DNA of 64,000 bases from JAJKJG01 sp036389455. GTDB taxonomy: Bacteria; Pseudomonadota; Alphaproteobacteria; Rhizobiales; Beijerinckiaceae. The stretch's first letter is position 1, and the number at the start of each line of letters is the position of its first letter. Location: assembly GCA_036389455.1 (NCBI GenBank), contig DASVPW010000217.1:1-64000 (forward strand), written 5' to 3'. The translations under genes were made by a program, and so were the position numbers. Under the pieces are notes generated by a model. It was given only the letters and a program-made list of their open reading frames with translations, was not told where the DNA came from and did not search any database. Positions 62,152 through 64,000 of the stretch are shown in pieces.

Positions 62152-62425
62152 GGCGTCCGGCTTTCATCCGTGCCTGATGCTTGCGTTCGAGGCGCTCGAA
62201 AACCTTTTTGGCGGGGACGCTCGGGCGCGGATCGGCGAGGGATTCCTCGACCTTCCGGCGCAGGAAATCGTTGTCGAGCTCGGGGGCCTGCTCCTCCCGG
62301 TCCAATGCCCGCAGCGCCTCCCGCACGACCTCGTCGGCCGATTTGTAGGCGCCTGACGCCATGCGCGCGTCGAGGCTGTCCTGCATCTCTCCGAGATCGA
62401 TGGTGATCGTCTTGCTCTCAGACAT
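62141..62425 (-). CDS. ParD-like antitoxin
   Basis: A 94-residue antitoxin with an N-terminal ribbon-helix-helix (TITIDLGEMQDSLDARMASG, then YKSADEVVREALRALDREE) and a disordered, toxin-binding C-terminal tail with a basic end. It would bind the ParE-like protein and repress its own promoter. The ATG at 62425 is the best start; 62446 (MSNRDRTMSESKT) is an alternative. It is the first gene of the pair. Confidence 0.88.
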   Translation of the reverse strand: MSESKTITIDLGEMQDSLDARMASGAYKSADEVVREALRALDREEQAPELDNDFLRRKVEESLADPRPSVPAKKVFERLERKHQARMKAGRRAV

Positions 62426-62489
62426 GGTGCGGTCTCGATTGGACATTCCCAATTTAACATCCGTGACAGGGCCGACCAACCCCTATCAC

Positions 62490-63029
62490 TCACTTCACCA
62501 GCCGCAACGCCTTGCGAAACTGCGGGTGGTCGCTCGTCTCGAGCCACTCGAAGACCACCATCTCGGTGGTGACGAGGTCGGCGCCGTGGCGTTCGGCGCG
62601 GGCGAGCGCCGCGTCGCGGTTCGCCTCGCTGCGGGAGCCGACGGCGTCGCGGACGAGGGCGACTTGGCGGCCGCTCTCAAGGAGGCCCAGCACCGTCTGC
62701 ATGACGCAGACGTGGGTTTCGCAGCCCGCCACCACGATCCTCGGACGCTCCGCCGGCAGGAACGCCTTGAAGTCTGTCTCGCGGGTCGCGTCGAAGAAGT
62801 TCTTGGCGAGCGTCCGGGAGGCGAGCGCCGCGATCTCCGCGACGTTGCCGCCGAGGCCGGCCGGGTTCTGCTCGGTCGCGAGCACCGGCACGCCGAGGAG
62901 GCGGGCAGCCTCGGCCAGGCGGCGGGCGTTCGCCACCACGGCCTCGGCGCCGGCGATCGACGGCATCAGGCGCTGCTGCAGGTCGATGAGGAGCAGCGCC
63001 GATTCGGCGGCGGCAAGGGTCACGCCCAT
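62490..63029 (-). CDS. Isochorismatase-family hydrolase
   Basis: A 179-residue cysteine hydrolase of the isochorismatase/nicotinamidase-like fold, close to YcaC-like proteins: Asp16 in LLLIDLQQRLM, the lysine region LAKNFFDATRETDF and the nucleophilic Cys in GCETHVCVMQT. The substrate is unknown. It is divergent from the 4-hydroxybutyryl-CoA dehydratase-like gene with 57 bp between start codons. Confidence 0.88.
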   Translation of the reverse strand: MGVTLAAAESALLLIDLQQRLMPSIAGAEAVVANARRLAEAARLLGVPVLATEQNPAGLGGNVAEIAALASRTLAKNFFDATRETDFKAFLPAERPRIVVAGCETHVCVMQTVLGLLESGRQVALVRDAVGSRSEANRDAALARAERHGADLVTTEMVVFEWLETSDHPQFRKALRLVK

Positions 63030-63086
63030 CCTCCCGTTGAGGCCACAAGGATGCTAAACACGAAACCGAACGGGAGAGAAACGCCG

Positions 63087-64000
63087 ATGCTCATGTCCGC
63101 CGCGGACTACCGCGAGTCGCTGCGCCGCCTGTCACCGCGCGTGTTCGTGAACGGCCGAAGGGTCGAGAGCGTCGCCGACGAGCCGCTGCTCGCTCCCGGC
63201 ATCGCCGGCGTCGGCGTCACCTACGATTACGCGCTGCGGCCGGAGCACGCGGCGCTGATGACCGCCCGCCAGGGCACGTCGGGCAAGACGGTCAACCGCA
63301 TGCTCCACATCGACGAGACCTCGACCGACCTCCTGTACAAGCTCGAGGCGGTGCGGCTCGTCTGCCGGGAGTCGGGCTGCGCGGTGCGCTACCTCACCCA
63401 CGACGCGTTCAACGGCCTCTTCCAGGCGACGAGGCGGGCCGACGACGCGCACGGCACCGACTACCACGAGCGCTTCCTCGCCTACATGCACGAGGTCCAG
63501 GACCAGGACCTGACGCTCGGCGTCGCCATGACGGACGCCAAGGGCGACCGCTCGAAGCGGCCGGGAGCGCAGGCGAACCCCGACGTCTACGTGCATATCA
63601 AGGAGCGGCGGCCGGACGGCATCGTGATCCGCGGCACGAAGGCGATCGTCACCGGCGCGCCCTACATGCACGCCTTCCTGGTCATGCCCTGCCGCACCAT
63701 GACGCCCGAGGACGCGGACTTCGCGGTGTGCTGCGCCGTGCCGGTCGACGCCGAGGGCGTCACCATCGTGGCGAAGCCCGCCGGGCGCCCGGGCGAGGCA
63801 GGGGCGAAATTCTCGGCGAAATACGGCCAGTCGGTCGGCGTCGTGATCTTCGACGACGTGTTCGTGCCGTGGGGCCGCGTCTTCATGGCGGGCGAGACCG
63901 AGGAGGCGGGATACCTCACCACCTCCTATGCGACTCACCACCGCCACTCCTGCATCGGCGCCCGGGCGGGCTTCGGCGACCTCCTGATCGGGGCCGGCGC
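63087..64000 (+). CDS. 4-Hydroxybutyryl-CoA dehydratase-like / HpaB-family flavoprotein, C-terminus cut by window edge
   Basis: The first 304 residues of an acyl-CoA dehydrogenase-fold flavoprotein. The closest pattern that I know is 4-hydroxybutyryl-CoA dehydratase (AbfD): MLMSAADYRESLRRL, GTDYHERFLAYMHEVQDQDL, AMTDAKGDRSKRP and IFDDVFVPWGRVFMAGETE. Two of its four [4Fe-4S] ligands appear conserved (Cys98 for Cys99, His285 for His292), but Tyr102 and Ala292 stand where AbfD has Cys103 and Cys299. The cluster is therefore probably absent, and a flavin-only hydroxylase or dehydratase of the HpaB family is likelier. GGAGAG precedes the ATG at 63087. The remaining C-terminal part lies beyond the window. 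Confidence 0.8.
   Translation, partial: MLMSAADYRESLRRLSPRVFVNGRRVESVADEPLLAPGIAGVGVTYDYALRPEHAALMTARQGTSGKTVNRMLHIDETSTDLLYKLEAVRLVCRESGCAVRYLTHDAFNGLFQATRRADDAHGTDYHERFLAYMHEVQDQDLTLGVAMTDAKGDRSKRPGAQANPDVYVHIKERRPDGIVIRGTKAIVTGAPYMHAFLVMPCRTMTPEDADFAVCCAVPVDAEGVTIVAKPAGRPGEAGAKFSAKYGQSVGVVIFDDVFVPWGRVFMAGETEEAGYLTTSYATHHRHSCIGARAGFGDLLIGAG

Overview
The window is GC-rich chromosomal DNA with very dense genes. It looks like an alphaproteobacterium, most likely of the Hyphomicrobiales (Methylobacteriaceae/Beijerinckiaceae/Salinarimonas-like range). The lineage call is inference. It rests on three enzymes of the ethylmalonyl-CoA pathway, DUF4167, IalB and DUF1127 proteins, a perfect EcfG-type stress promoter, and intergenic palindromes of the alphaproteobacterial type. 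I see no rRNA, IS element, prophage or CRISPR array.

Layout. 1-7014 (minus strand) is a co-directional run: acetolactate synthase-like enzyme, tricarboxylate-type binding protein, zinc alcohol dehydrogenase, class III PHA synthase (phaE, phaC) and a CoA-transferase cut by the window edge. 7232-14920 holds small stress or secreted proteins, (2S)-methylsuccinyl-CoA dehydrogenase, a DMT permease, a BrkB-type membrane protein and a beta-propeller protein. 15074-17004 is an AT-richer two-gene anti-phage module (Septu-like ptuA-ptuB). 17132-20604 is the divergent pair ccr/ecm, followed by an AT-richer orphan membrane gene (20699-21397) and the decayed C-terminal part of a cystathionine gamma-synthase family gene. 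21981-26616 carries a sorbosone-dehydrogenase-type protein with its diheme cytochrome c, HAD and histidine phosphatases and an aminoethylphosphonate-type binding protein. 26873-33092 carries a type II NADH dehydrogenase, then a LysR regulator divergent from cupin, MFS, 3-hydroxybutyrate dehydrogenase and patatin genes. 33096-47939 is mostly housekeeping: rlmN, IalB, YkvA, phhB-like, thpR, the tesA/ybbA/ybbP arrangement and clpB. 48137-56689 has two orphan small proteins, MOSC, DUF4167, priA/xerC and two tandem-receiver response regulators. 57021-64000 has two membrane proteins, an acyl-CoA ligase, GDPD, TauE, a ParDE-like toxin-antitoxin pair, an isochorismatase-like hydrolase and the start of a 4-hydroxybutyryl-CoA dehydratase-like flavoprotein.

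How the genes work together. The common thread is acetyl-CoA, C4 and PHB metabolism. PhaEC builds polyhydroxyalkanoate, BdhA (with a patatin possibly acting as a depolymerase) mobilises hydroxybutyrate, and Ccr, Ecm and Mcd assimilate acetyl-CoA through the ethylmalonyl-CoA pathway.

Most notable signals. (1) A 22-bp-period repeat family occurs in an intergenic array at 9647 and inside priA at 52615, where three repeat periods (66 bp) keep the reading frame and the same DNA is read in all three frames; a looser relative lies at 5245. (2) The Septu-like module and the orphan AT-rich membrane gene flank ccr/ecm. (3) The 4-hydroxybutyryl-CoA dehydratase-like protein lacks two of the four expected iron-sulfur ligands.
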